From NCBI GenBank assembly GCA_963970005.1, contig CAXAMN010004091.1:139758-203757 (forward strand): a stretch of DNA of 64,000 nt, written 5' to 3'. The position numbers and the translations under genes were made by a program. Under the pieces are notes generated by a model. That model saw only the letters and a list, made by a program, of their open reading frames with translations. It was not told the origin of the DNA and did not search any database. Positions within the stretch are counted from its first letter, which is position 1, and the number at the start of each line of letters is the position of its first letter. Source of the DNA: Durusdinium trenchii (taxonomy: Eukaryota > Sar > Dinophyceae > Suessiales > Symbiodiniaceae). Shown one piece after another: positions 51,904-64,000 of this stretch.

Positions 51904-54422
51904 TGGTACTCCAGTTGGGGCCAGGTCAGACGGTTTGAGGTGGTTGAAACCGGCAAAAGCAACGGTTTCTCGCATGTAACCTTTTTAATTCACAATAGCC
52001 CTCCAAGCATGACTTTGATGACCCAAGCCTTCGCCGAACGTTTCGCACTAAAGAACAATCGTGTCAAAATGTTTCGGGGGGTTGATTGATGTGCTTCCTC
52101 TTTCTGGTGGACAATGTGCTTGTGCAGGGAAAACTGAGAACTTCACGTGCAAGTTCGTTTTCACTGGTTATGATGTCACGAAGCATGCCACTTGGTGGGC
52201 CAGGGTTGCTGGACCTTTGTTTTGTTTTTTCGAGGAAGGGAGGTTGGGAACAAACCGGCGATAATGTACTATATGTTTTTTTTTTGTGTGTTTTTGTGGG
52301 AGTTTCTCTATTCAACCCGCTTGTGCAGTTATGACTTGCATCTTTACCACAGCATGCCCATTTCGTTTATAGGGTGGGTTGTTTGGACTTCCAACCATGC
52401 ACATTCAAAGGGGTGATGGCAGGTGACGCGTTGTGTGTCCAAAAGTGAAAAGACATCACACTCGGCCCAACAAATTTGATTGGATCATTTCGTTGCTGGG
52501 GGAGATCACCAAATGTAGAAGGTGGAACTCAAAAAAAAACACAAAACCTGGTTCACAGTGCTGGCGAGCTGTCGGAAGAACCCTCTTGGCGTGCCTCAGG
52601 TAACCCCACCTGTTGGTTGGGTGATCACCCAATAGCTGTTTCCAGATCCAATTCTCAGAAATCATGATTGAACTCAGCCCATGTTGCATAGTGGTGGCAG
52701 TTGTGTACTTGCTGGTCAATCCTTTTTGCCCACCACAAGGCAAGCTTCGAGCTGGTGCCGCGCATCATTGGTCGCAAGGGCACCTTGGACAGGTAGATTG
52801 GTGTATAACATTGGTGGGCAAGTCCAGCCCAGCAATATTATTGCGTGCGGTCGAGGCAGTTGTTATTGGCCAGCTGTGTGCTCTACTTCGGGCGATCTCC
52901 CACTTTTTGTTGAGACCACACAACCCACAACAAATTAGGGAGAGGGCAACCTGGGTTTGTACGAGGAGGCACTTTCCAAATCCCAAATGAAAACATTTTC
53001 TGTTTGAGGAACGCTGAATATTGCCGGAGTGTTGAGCCATACAGCTAGCAACACCACCGGGATGTGCGACCCACGACCCACCTGAAGCTCAGGATGCAAC
53101 CTTCGCAAGATGCAATCCCGTACAGGCAGGGCCAAACATGTGATGCTCAAAGCGGTTCAATAACAGGTTGCGGGTGGAGGTTCTACCAGGCGGGTGCTAC
53201 AGCCAAGACTCATAAAGTCCACAAAGATGTGGTAGTTCACCAACCAAGACTGGTTTTGTGGCAGCATGATCACTATAAAAATGTCGTTTCAGGCCAATGC
53301 TGCCCCAAACGACTTGCATCATACAGACATTGCATTTTCAGGGGCATGACCACTGTGTCATTGACATGTGAGACACTTGAGATGGGAAACGCAAAGTCAA
53401 AATTGATTTGGCCTAAGCATCACTTCCCCTAACTTTGTTTGGTGTTTATCTGGTGTTTCCCAAGAAAGTTTTGATTCAGTGGAACTTCTTTCAGGTCTTA
53501 ACTGCATCGACCCAGCTTCAAATACGCAACAGCTGCTAACCAGCCAACAACAAAACGGTTATTGTTTCAGCAAACCGCTGCAAACCTGGAGACAGTGGAT
53601 TGTTGCTAATTGAAGGCCATGAAACTACACAGATCCCAGGGGAACTCAAATCACAACTGGGCTACGAAGATGCTTGTCGTGTGGGTCAGACTCCGATTCT
53701 GCTGTTTGCTGAAGAACCTTGATACCTCGTTCACGGGTGGTTTGCAGTTTTTGTTCCATAAAGGGTGTGGTGGAGAAGGGCCCTGATCAGGTATGCCACT
53801 TCCCACATCGAAATGAACAATCCTTCCTCACAATGTTTTCGACCACACACTAAATGCGAAGCTTCACTGTTAGAGTGTAACAATTGTATTGTTGCTGCAG
53901 CCTTGGTGACACGTGAGGACAGATGCATGTTACTGGAGGAGATGTTGATAAGTCAAATGGGAAATTGCAGACCGGCCGCTTGGCGTGGCTATGGGGGAAA
54001 CATGGGTTGGTGTCGACAGAAACTACTTTCACAGGTGGTGACTTGAACAAAAAATATGATTTGTGCAGTGAGGAAGTTTGCGTTTTGAGCAAGGTTCAGG
54101 CAGTCTGGAAGAGACAAACCCCAAGCACTGGTAGGAAATTGAGCACGGTCCCAAGGATATTTGTTTGCGGGAAGCAGCAAGTCTCGACTTGTTCCGGAGC
54201 CTGAAGAGTCTATGTTTAAACCCGTTTTCTGTTAGGCCGGCCCTTCCTCAGGAGCAGCCTAGTTTTGTTGTCTTAAAATGGTCCCTCTTAAGCGGCTTGA
54301 TCTTCAATGATGTTGGATCGAGATACCCACAAAATTTTAAGAATTGCATAAACATACAAAAGTAGTACTGTAATACTATTGATAAACGCATGTAAGTGCA
54401 CGCTGTGTGGACAGTGGACAGG
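51904..54422. other. no gene recognised
   Basis: Intergenic DNA with no conserved motif or open frame that could be supported. Confidence 0.5.
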
Positions 54423-54486
54423 CATATATATATATGGATATATTCGCATATTCACACACATATACATATATGTATTTACAAATGCA
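54423..54486. repeat. AT-rich microsatellite
   Basis: TATATA and CACATATACATA runs. Confidence 0.8.
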
Positions 54487-55529
54487 TATCACAGAGGAAA
54501 CTTCAATCAGGACAACAGGCATTTGACATTCACTCGGCCTTCGGCATGACACTGCGGCCTCGACAATTGGCGAAGTCCCAGTGGAATATGATCCTAGCTC
54601 CTGCCCCTAAATGGTCATGGCATTCTATGTCACGTAGAATGCTTGATGCACGGAACTTTCAATCAGCAGGAGGGGTTGGTACATCACGAGCGTGCGCAGC
54701 CTCAGCCCCAGCTGACTAGCTCATTAGTGTATATGAGCCCACAGCCCACAGCCAAGGATTTGAACTTGTCAGACTGAGCCCCGAAACAGGTTCTCTTCGC
54801 CTCACTCCTGGAAGAGGAGTGAGTATTTAGAGAGAATAGTTTGGTCTTTTTGAAGGGATCTTGACAGTTTTAATTTCAATATAGAAGAAACTGTAGCTGA
54901 GGAACAACCATGAAAGAACAAAAACCTTCAAGGAACAATACCTTTGTTCGTTTTCGTCTTACATTTCCGGCAGGGGGTTCTTATCTTATCATACTCCTTT
55001 GAAAGGTGCTTTTGCTGGTCGTAGGGCTTTCGCGGCTTGTCTCCGGTTGTGCTGTTGCTTGGCAGTGTCGTCAGCTGTCTCACTGTCTCTAGCTGTGCTG
55101 TGGTGCTTGGGTCGCCTGGTGAAAGTGGATGTCATATGCAAAATGAGGTGAAGGGTGGATTGTCACCACATTGTTTTGGCAGAGCACGGGGGCGTGCGTT
55201 GAAGTGCAGGACCCGCAATTGCAAAGCACAACTGTCATCAGAGGTGCCCTTGGAAGAAACATATCAAAGAGGCCAGCTTTGAGCCACATCCGTGCCGAGG
55301 CAAGTCTTCTGTGGTTGATCTGGTGGAGTTGACCGTGTCATGCCGGGACCAGAAGAGCTTGGACGCAGGAGCTGGGGGTGAGGGCCGCGGTGGAGACGTG
55401 GGACTGGTGCATGGTGAGCCCGGCAAAAAGACGAAAACGGATGGCTTACCACCCCATGAAGGGGGTGTGCAGTGGTTGGCTCAATGAAGAGGTGAAAGGG
55501 AGGCTGAGACTCCAACAGGGTTAAAGAAA
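54487..55529. other. no gene recognised
   Basis: Only short open frames; nothing supported. Confidence 0.5.
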
Positions 55530-55565
55530 CAGGGAGAGAGAGGGAGAGAATATATATATATATAG
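55530..55565. repeat. GA/TA microsatellite
   Basis: GAGAGAGAGG run followed by (TA)n. Confidence 0.85.
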
Positions 55566-57234
55566 AGCCCATGCGGGAATGACCGGGAATGACCGGCATA
55601 ATGGTCCATATGAGAATGTAAAGTCCCAAACATTTGGCCATTGACATTGTGTGCCAGGTCCGCCGGGTGGATTGTCAGCTGAGATGTTACGGTACGGTTC
55701 GTGGTGTGTTTGCACGGTTGAGACCTGGGTTTTGCCCACAATCCCCCGCAGCTATAGATCCTCCAGGGTGGCTGGGATGGGGACAGCTTCCTTCAAGCCT
55801 GAATTTGTTCAAACCAAGTCCAAAGACTCGTTACAAGAAATCTCAACAGTTGATAGACTTGTCTTCCAAGCCTTGAGGGCTGACCGGTGGTGACGCACCA
55901 CCACCATAGCCTCTGCCATAGCCGCTCTTCACACGAACTTGGCGATTGCTGGACCAAATCCTGTCCCAATTTTGGAAACCAACGGGCCATCCTGTTCCAG
56001 TGTGTCCTCGTTGTGTCCCTGTAGGTCTATTTAGTAGGGTCTTGCAGAAGTCAAACACCGGGGCAACTTGCACCCTGCTTATTGCGGAGGGAGAGACGGG
56101 TGCTTTGGGGTGCGAGGAGGCTGGGTCTGGAGACCGTTTCTCTCTCAACCCGGTGGACCCATATCTGGTGAAGGTAGAAATCTCAAGAAGCGGGTTTGTC
56201 GTCCCACCTGGTCCTCCCCAAACGGCAGGAATCCACCAGGTGGAGGAAGAGCTGCTGAACGACCTCAGCATCTTGGCACTGTCAGACCTGGTCTGGAAGA
56301 CACCCTACAGCTACACGGATATACCATTGTTAGGTGTTCAATTGTTTCTACATGGTGCAGGAAATTTTCACACATGGGTGCTGCGAAGCTGAAATCTTAC
56401 TTCCTTGGTGGACGCATCTCGATTTGCCGGCTCGGTGGCTGAAGATTGTAGTCTATGTGTCCCACAAGAACCAGTGTAGCCGCATTCAAGCACTTTTGGT
56501 GCCAATGTGTTCTGACTCCTCAGTGGGCCAAGTACTACTATAATTACAGTGTTGCGCGATGAGTTTTGGAAACCTTTGGCGAAGATGAATGCTGGATTCC
56601 TAGTTGCGGCGCAGGCAAACACTTTGCTCGTCCAGGCCTCAGAAGCTTCTTGTTGCCCTAAGCCCCTCTAGCGAGTAGGGCATCCCACCATTCGATCTCA
56701 GGTGTTTCTTGGTCTGTCCAGTGTACTGCGAAAATGCATGGCGCCCTCCAAAAAATTGTCTTAAATGATGGCTTGGGATGGGGCTCGGAAGTTGGCCTGA
56801 AAGTTACCTTTGGCTTTGGTGGATTTCCAACGGAGTACAGTCTGCATCATAGATTCTACAATGTTCAGGCAGTGTTTTTGGACATGTGTGCAGATTTTGG
56901 GAGTTTTCGGGGTTTGAGTGAGCTCCCAGTCCGCCTCACAAAGACCACACAAACCGTGACAAACTTCTGAAATCACTGGTTTGGCGCATTTCCTTGTGAT
57001 GCGAGTTGATGCGAGCATTTTTGCATCATCAACTGGGCACGGCGGCATCTTTTGGAGTGCTGTGGACAACTTGTCGGTTCCAGTATGGCAAGATAATGAT
57101 TTACAGTCTTTTCATTTAGTTCGTGGAGTCAAGTCGTGTCGTGCGTGAAAGGAAAGGTAGTGTAAATCTTCTGAAGAGCGGGTTCTTGCGAGAAGGCCCC
57201 TGACAAAGCGGGACACGGCAACAATGACATGTCA
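55566..57234. other. no gene recognised
   Basis: Only short overlapping open frames on both strands; nothing supported. Confidence 0.5.
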
Positions 57235-57460
57235 GTGCAGGAAGCCGCTTGGTGCCTTGTGCGGTGTGTTCGAAGCACCTCCGAAAAGTGGGCCCTAGCG
57301 ATGAAACCATTGACAAAGCAGGGCATTCCAGATGCATCTTCGAGCACTCAAAATGCTCGAAGATGCATCTGCCATGTCCTGCTTTGTCACGGGTTTTGTC
57401 GCCAACCTGCTGTTCGGAGGTGCCCTTCTTTGCCCAAAGAGGGCCGTCAAACAAGGCGCA
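57235..57460. repeat. fold-back (inverted repeat)
   Basis: The core arms 57311-57346 and 57354-57389 (36 bp each, three mismatches, 7-base loop CTCAAAA) are inverted copies of each other. Weaker inverted similarity extends outward to about 57268 and 57425, including GCACCTCCGAA in both arms. Related strings (GGGCACCTC-x-GGAAA) recur near 57795 and 57915, so it may be a small non-autonomous element. Confidence 0.7.
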
Positions 57461-60230
57461 AAAGGGAACCAACAAACATTCCTCCTTATATAATATAGAG
57501 TTCTTTCTAATAAAACTTCATGCTAGGGCCCCCTTTTTCATTTGTGATGTTTTTTGTCCCGAGACGACCCTCAAACAAAGAAACTCCGATTCCCTGCATT
57601 TAGATCCACTGTGTCTTTCCACACTGCATCGACCGTTTATCTCAAGCAGCACCCCAAATTCCCCCGCTTTACTCGTTATTTGTTTCCACAAATCTGCCAA
57701 AAGTTCATTGTCATCTCAAGTAGCGGCTTGCAAGATTCAATGAAGGATGATCTAGATGCAGCGAGCGGAGGGCCACCTCGCAGCAAAAAAGGGCACCTCT
57801 GGAAAAGCGGGTTCTAGCACCAAGTTCCCCCAGAAAAGACCTTAAGCAGCTTAAGCAGGACTTTTTGTTGCTGCCCTTTTGTGTTGGTTTGGTGGCCGTC
57901 TCGGGCCAAACAAGGGCACCTCCGGAAAGAGGGTTAGGACATTGGACAATGGCAATCAGGACGAGGCAGATGCATTTCTGATCCGAACGATTTGGGTATT
58001 ATCAAGGGGGTTTGTGCAGGGGTGTTGGAGGCTCTCACATTGTTTGCTGGAGTGTTTTGAGTGAAGCACCTTGCTCTAAGCGTTTGCGAGTTCTGGCTTT
58101 CGTCCTCTCACTTCTCAGGTTCCGCTTTGTTTCCTTTTGTCTCCCCACCTCCTCTGGATGCTGGAGGAAGATGCTTTTGCTTTGCCTCCTCCTGTTTCCC
58201 CTTGTGCCCCATGGCTCTTCTCGACGCTAAACTAAGATGATTTCTGTCCTTTCGCGTCCTTTTGTACCCGAAAGCGGTTTGCCGGCAAAGCGGTTTGCCT
58301 GAAAGAAGAAATCAAGCTGACGCTGCTGTTTGGCGTCGATGCTGGTGGAATTCCATATTTTTCAGTGATCTATTTTGGATTCTATGTTAGCCGAGCTGTA
58401 ACATGAGACAATGACAATTCCCAGTGCTTGATAGATGCATTTCTCCCATACCCCACTAGTTCGGTCGTCGGCCTTCCTGAGGTTATTGCCGCAAGAATGG
58501 GATCAACCCGGTGCCGAAATTGTGTTGGCCTCAGCTTGTCCAAGCTTGGCCGGATCTTTCAGAAAGTCCAGTTGGAAAACAATATGTGCACATCATTCAT
58601 TTCACCTGCTCCCTATCGGTCACACCGGGTCCATAGTTACACAATGAGATGGGCTCCATCATTCCTTTGCAAAAAACTTAGTTACCCCAGCACACCCAGC
58701 TACCAAAAAAAAATTCAATAGAGTAGCACACCAGTGGCTCCAGAGACGAAAACCGTAGACTTACAATGTAACTGGAATCCGCACAGAGTTGTGGATCTCC
58801 ACCAAGCTCGGGAATCAGGCTGCAGCAGGTCGACCTGGCTGGCAGGTCGTTCCTGCAATTTTTGGCATGTAGAAGCACCACCACCACTAGGAAGCAAAAA
58901 GCTTCCAAAGCAACACTGACGATTAAATAGCCCCTGACGAGACAATAGGGTTGGTTTATGCATCGGGTGCACCACTGCTTCGCTTCCTCTCGCCCTTTCT
59001 CGCTCAAGGTACACTTTGGTGTGGTGAACCTTGCGAAGCTTGCCGAAGCTTGCCGAAATTCATCCAGTGAAAGGGTTCAGTTCAGACCTGGACGTATTGT
59101 GTTGGTTTCCACTTCATGGTTTATCAGACTTGATTGCATGACCTCCAGAATGCAGAGTCAATTGGAGACGGTGACAGCAGTCAACGGTTTTGGGCTTGTC
59201 CCTTCGTTGATCGGGCCGGCCTGGACCGCTTGATTTTGTCTGGGGGGACACCCTTTTCTTACACTATTGTCAGCACTCGGCACTTTTTTTGGGGGGGCAA
59301 TTTCTGGCAGACAACCTTTTTACACTTGTTGATTCTTGAAACGACAGTTTTCTCAATAAACGGTCCTCTCTGCTGCATTTGAATGTTCACCTGACGGACT
59401 TGACCATGATTGGATGTTTGGATATGATTGGCGCGGAATGATCGGGTTCTGTTTCTGTTGCACAAAGAAAAAAAGTGCGATCGAAAATGCAGATACAAAC
59501 AAACATGCATGATCATGCATGCATTCTAAATATTTGCACATGTTGGAAGTGCTTCCAGGAAGCCTCAGAGAAGCTTTGGCCAGGCGTGGGCCACCGATTC
59601 TGAATGTGTTTCTGATGGGATTTGGTTGAGCTCTGAGAGGGTTGCTACCTTTGCCTTAAAAAAATATATTAACACGTAATACTTCTTGTCTTCATGTGAC
59701 AGGTACAGTTATGGCAGGCTTCAAGATGGAGATTGCGATGATGCAATCATGCCTGCAAGTTGGCACTAGCCTTGCGGCGCCTTCTTGCTTTTGGGGTTTT
59801 ACTTCGTTAGTCATGCAGCCATCCAACGCGGTACTCTGAAGAAGTGTGCGCTGGGTGGATTCAAGCTGCCATCCAATGGCAAGCGTCCAGCTTGCAGAAT
59901 GTCCACAGTGCGCGGTATAGGTCTGAAACTTTCAGTCTAAAGCCCTTCAAAGCCCTTCTTTGAGGCCCTTCAAAGCTGGACACTTCAAGGCAGGCAGCAA
60001 GACTGCGAAGGTACACTATTCAGCTTTATTTGTAAAGGTCGGTCAACGAAAGTCATTTCCAAGCTAACGACTTGGGAGTCGTTTCTTGGGAGTCTGGCCG
60101 ATGAACGCTGACGCCTCCAGTGACAATGCTTTTTTTTAGACCCCCACATTAATTGCCTTCAGAAGGGTTAGAAAACTCTAAGTTGATGATGGCTTTCGAC
60201 GTGCCCCAGAGTCAACTAATTTTTTTCTAC
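57461..60230. other. no gene recognised
   Basis: Intergenic DNA; short open frames only, some from the repeat family of the fold-back. Confidence 0.45.
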
Positions 60231-60509
60231 TCAGCAACTTGATTCTGTTTGGGGGGAGTCCATTTGACTCATAAAAAAGGAGACGCCTGCTTGCACCAAT
60301 TCGTCGTCTGCAGCATAGAGTTTGGTGTCAGACGACTCCTGATCAAGTGCCTTTCTCATGGCGTGGTGTAGCTTATGCTTCGCCTGCCTCACTTTTCCAT
60401 TGTTTGGGGTTCTGACGCGGCTGAAAAACCAGCCATTGTAAACTAAAAGTTTTTCGGGCTTCCTTTCTTTTAACAGCTTGTCACTACTGTACTTTGAAGA
60501 GTTTTTCAT
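60231..60509 (-). CDS. small Lys-rich hypothetical protein (92 aa)
   Basis: Opens with ATG at 60509 and ends at 60231. The residues are rich in Lys, Asp and Glu (NGKVRQAKHKLHHAMRKAL, then ADDELVQAG) and look more like protein than the surrounding short frames. No family was recognised. It could be one exon of a larger gene or a chance open frame. Confidence 0.25.
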   Translation of the reverse strand: MKNSSKYSSDKLLKERKPEKLLVYNGWFFSRVRTPNNGKVRQAKHKLHHAMRKALDQESSDTKLYAADDELVQAGVSFFMSQMDSPQTESSC

Positions 60510-60528
60510 TCTTTTATTCAGAAACTAA

Positions 60529-60553
60529 TGCAATAAATTCGTAATTTATTGCA
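60529..60553. repeat. AT-rich palindrome
   Basis: Perfect 11-bp arms TGCAATAAATT/AATTTATTGCA around a 3-base loop, 20 bases upstream of the small ORF at 60231-60509. Confidence 0.7.
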
Positions 60554-63500
60554 TTGCAGCTACAGGCAACTGCCATAGGCGTATGCAAAGCAAACAAAAA
60601 TCAGAAACTATCTTTTTACTGCTGTACTTTCGTTGTTCTTCTTTATTGAAGAAGGGAGGTCGGTCTGTATCCCGTTCTGATTCCACCGCAACGTTCATTG
60701 TCAGCCTTTGACTGATTTTGATCGACTCTGTACGCGCTGCAGTCATTCGCAGTACAGCGAACAGCCAAGTGGTTTATCAGACATCTCCGAGCTGTTGAGT
60801 CCAAGCGAAATTTGCTTGGGAGTGTCTTCCAGTAGTCGAAGAGATAAAACCAAGGCCTCGACTCCACATTCAAAAAAATACATATAGAGATTACGCGTTT
60901 AAAGGGGTCTTGATAAAGGGGCCCTGACCTTCTTTTTGCAATCTTTTTCCCATACCAAGCGTGTTCCATGTAGGTCTCGCCTGCTAAGATTCATCCTGTG
61001 CGGGTATGAGCAGAAACCCAGTAAAGGACCGGTAGAGTTTCTTGCGATGTCCCGCAGCATTTAGCACATTTGGCAAAGCCTGACAGTTGCGAACGTGGCC
61101 ACCCAACATGGCACTTCCCGTCAACACTTTCGCTGAAAGCACTCTTAGCTGCAGGAATTGAGTGGGGGGGCATGGGAGGAAATCATGATGAAATGTTTTC
61201 CACGTAGGCAGTGTCATCGACATTCCACTGACCTCAGCCATACCTAGTGCCCGTGGACTTTTCAGGCATGGAGAGCCACATCGGGTTTGCCTTGCTTCAC
61301 GAAGCTTGGATGAATTTGTTGTCCGGCTGGATGCCCAAGGCGAGCGTGTTCTATCAGGGTTCTTTCGTGAGGGATTGAACAATCAAGACCCTCTATGGCG
61401 GCCTAGAGGTCATGTGAGATGTCAAGACTTCATACTGTAGGTCAATTTGCATAAATGTGGGGAAAGCCCTAACACTAGGCTACGTCAGGTCCGCACTGCA
61501 ACAAACAATTCATGTGCGCCAATTCCCAATATTCTCGTGGTATATGACATCATATGACTGTTGCATCCCTTTTCCTTTGCATTCCTCAACCCAAGCCTTT
61601 GAACCTGACCCGCATCACCCACGCCAACCGAGTTTGACCTATTCCGGTGTAATGGAGGTTGGTCCGGTGGATTCTTCCCCCGAAAAAGAAGACTCAATTG
61701 GCAAGGGATCCGTTTTTTGCTGTATAAAATCAAGGGGTCATGGCATTCCTACAAACCGTGGTCCCCCCCGGGGTATTTAGGGGTGTTAAAGGCGGCCTTA
61801 TCAAAGGGGCCCTTACCCTTTTCACATTTGTTTTTCGACCTTGAAAACTCGGCCTGAGGAGCTGATGCTCGTGGGGGAGAAGCTCGGACAACCGGCCGAC
61901 CTGACAGGTGCTGGACTCCTGGCTGGATTTCTTTGGCATGGGCGCAGGTTGCGGGGGTAATCCAGCTTGCTATTTCCTCAATAATTTTCCATCCACTGCA
62001 GAGTGCCGTTCATCTAGGCGTAGTATTTAGTTTGGTGTATACCCTCGAAGTCTTTCTGTTTTTCATTATTTCCTACAGCTTTCTCCCAGTCTTGATCACA
62101 AAAAATCATATCCATGAAAGGCAAACAGTGGCTCCCTTCAACAGGTGGGGTCATTTCTCAAGCGTGCCACTTCATGTCCCGCACGCTGCGGTCCCAGATC
62201 ATATGGCATACCGCCTCCAAATCAAACGTTGCAAAACCTTGCATTTCCCGCTGTTTTTGCATGTTTTCTCCCACCACCGCCCCCCTCCAAACGCAGCTCG
62301 TGATGCTGGGACATGCAATTGGGCTACTGTTGTCACTGGAAGAGCGTTCGGTGCCCCGCGCAGGAAAGTGTGCCCTGCACCGCAACGAATGGGAGGTTGA
62401 CGAGACCGGGCAGCTTGGAACCCTTCTGGAGCAGCGAACTGGAAGTACAAGTGGCCCTGAAAATTGACAGAATTTCACTTGATATCCTTCACGTTTATGG
62501 TTCGACGCTAGGTCTCCTCTCCTCGTTCTGTGTGTGTTTTAGTGAAACTACTCTCCAGATTGTTTTGCATCGAGTCTTTTCTAGGGATAGGTGTCACTTC
62601 AGTCGCACTTCGGGTCCTTCCGTGCAGTGTCAGATGCTGGGGTATGTTTGTTTTGTTTGGCCTTGGTGCGTTGTGAGTGCCCTGGCCCGGCAAGAGAGAG
62701 TCGTATAGAGATATAATATATACAGTTTGTTTGCCGATTGGTTTTCGATTGCTGCATAACTATTCTCGTGTGGCTACCTAAGGTTTGGGTCATTGAAGCG
62801 GGGTCACATCTTTTTGACATGGCATAACATTTATGATGTAGGTCGAATTCATGCCCCATCATTCATATGCAAAAGATACTGATGGTCTGGGATTGGGATG
62901 GGCTATGCCAAGTCCATTTCATCAAATGTAGGTTTGGCCCTGGACTTACCATTTGGAATCAAATTTGTCCTGGTTCAACGGCTCACCACGTGCACTGTAG
63001 ACTTCTAGAATCCTTCTTCCAGAACTTTCACAGTCCCACTCGATCCATTTCCAAGCATTTCAATATTTTGTTTCCTATGGAATTGCATCATTCTATCCCC
63101 TAGATGACGAAATGAAAACCAGGACCAGGCCAGCATCACTGACCAGAGACTGTCGCCCAATCACCGATTCCCCACCTGCTGTTTATCAGCAACCACCTAG
63201 TCTGACTTGCGGTGTGCGACCCACGCCCCGGCGCCGGAGCCTCTTCGGTGAGGTCTTTAACACCCACATCCACTGGGTCGTGCTCGGTCGATGACACCCC
63301 CGACGGTGCCAAGTTCAGCAGAGTGAGACCGGACAGTCGTGAAGCAAGTAAGTGAGAGTGTGGCATTGGCACGTGACATGGGGCGAAAGAATGGGTGATG
63401 CTGTATGTGTGCAGTGTGTTACTTTCTACTTTTGCTCAGCTGCCCAACTTTTTCAACGAATCTTGAGTGGTCTATGTTTCCCAAGTCCAGATTAGACTAG

Positions 63501-64000
63501 CAGACTAGCATCCACGTGGAAGAAGAACAGCATCTGAGCCGCCTGAGCCTGAGGCAGTCTCGCCGGCTGTTCTTGCATGTCTCCCACGAAGGCGCAGAGA
63601 GCCTAAGCGAGCGAGGGAGGGCGAGGTAGCGCCGGTGAAGCTCTTTAATTGTGTTGAGGGTTCATTTGCAGGCGCTGATCACTTTGAAGTTTCGCCTCCA
63701 TGCATGTTGTCCTATGGGTAATCAGTCATAGTTTGTTTGAATATGAAGGGATCACCAGTGCACCCTGCAAAAACAGGGAAGCAATGGCCCCCCCGAAAAT
63801 AGAGATGCCCTGCCAGAGGCCCGACCCTTTTTGGTTTGGCGGTGTGACACCCCCCCCTTAGATCTCAAAATGCGCGCGTAAGTACATGCAACGTCTGTAA
63901 ACCGCGTGGGCAGGTGATTTGCGCAGAGGGCTTCACCTGCCTCAGCACCAGGCGAGGCCTCGTGCTGATGATGCATGATTCAATCAAGTCGTGTGGGTAA
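60554..64000. other. no gene recognised
   Basis: Intergenic DNA. Phrases of the type AAAGGGGCCCTTACC recur near 60901 and 61790, suggesting dispersed repeats. Nothing else was supported. Confidence 0.45.

Noticed and set aside
51554-51938. Cys-, Val- and Leu-rich open frames
   Set aside because: They are translations of the TTG/TCG microsatellite.
57116-57743. Open frames of 119 and 164 codons on opposite strands with similar peptides
   Set aside because: The similarity comes from the inverted repeat; neither looks like a protein gene.

Overview
This window looks like nuclear DNA of a dinoflagellate, most likely a symbiodiniacean; the genus is an inference. The main evidence is a set of degenerate copies of the dinoflagellate spliced-leader end (TTTTGGCTCAAG) just upstream of gene after gene. 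Supporting signs are intron-free genes in one-way arrays, Leu-rich-repeat (LRR_5) proteins, a dead LINE reverse transcriptase, and long stretches of simple repeats. No bacterial operon signals, rRNA, convincing tRNA or CRISPR array were seen.

From 1 to about 38.5 kb the window holds three copies of one multi-gene unit. Gene numbers used here: gene 0 (small protein), gene 1 (small unknown), gene 2 (giant protein with a GT-A-like DND motif, a GxSxG hydrolase-like motif and an SF1 helicase), gene 3 and gene 4 (two LRR_5 proteins with a possible beta-grasp N-terminus). Copy A (+, 1-13054) has intact genes 2 and 4. Copy B (-, about 28604-15025) has an intact gene 3 and gene 0, plus two further upstream genes called here -1 and -2. 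Copy C (+, 29494-36256) is 5'-truncated and fully decayed. A diverged fragment D (-, 42019-39311) and a small fragment E (28825-29048) show an older lineage of gene 2. B and C resemble each other more than either resembles A.

Copy C and two tandem 0.9-kb noncoding repeats lie between perfect 20-bp direct repeats (29029-29048 and 38493-38512), and the right end of the insert is a run of eight A. This looks like an insertion of about 9.4 kb by target-primed reverse transcription. A second recurrent signal runs across 1-38 kb: short hairpins whose stems all differ but whose centre is always C-CTTA-G, read on the sense strand of the local genes. They occur between genes, in the noncoding repeats and, in frame, inside genes.

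From 42.0 to 44.4 kb is a different, AT-richer decayed gene (locus X) with an acidic GAT/GAA-rich part and a Cys-rich part. From 44.4 to 64.0 kb the DNA is mostly noncoding: two weak minus-strand ORFs, a 42-bp minisatellite, a CTCACA-type satellite, the LINE fragment, several microsatellites, a long fold-back, and one small Lys-rich ORF. No function could be assigned to the last 12 kb.

The unit's genes probably travel and duplicate together. What the proteins do jointly is unknown: a helicase fused to glycosyltransferase-like and hydrolase-like regions is suggestive of a selfish or virus-like element, but no transposase, integrase or convincing polymerase was identified.
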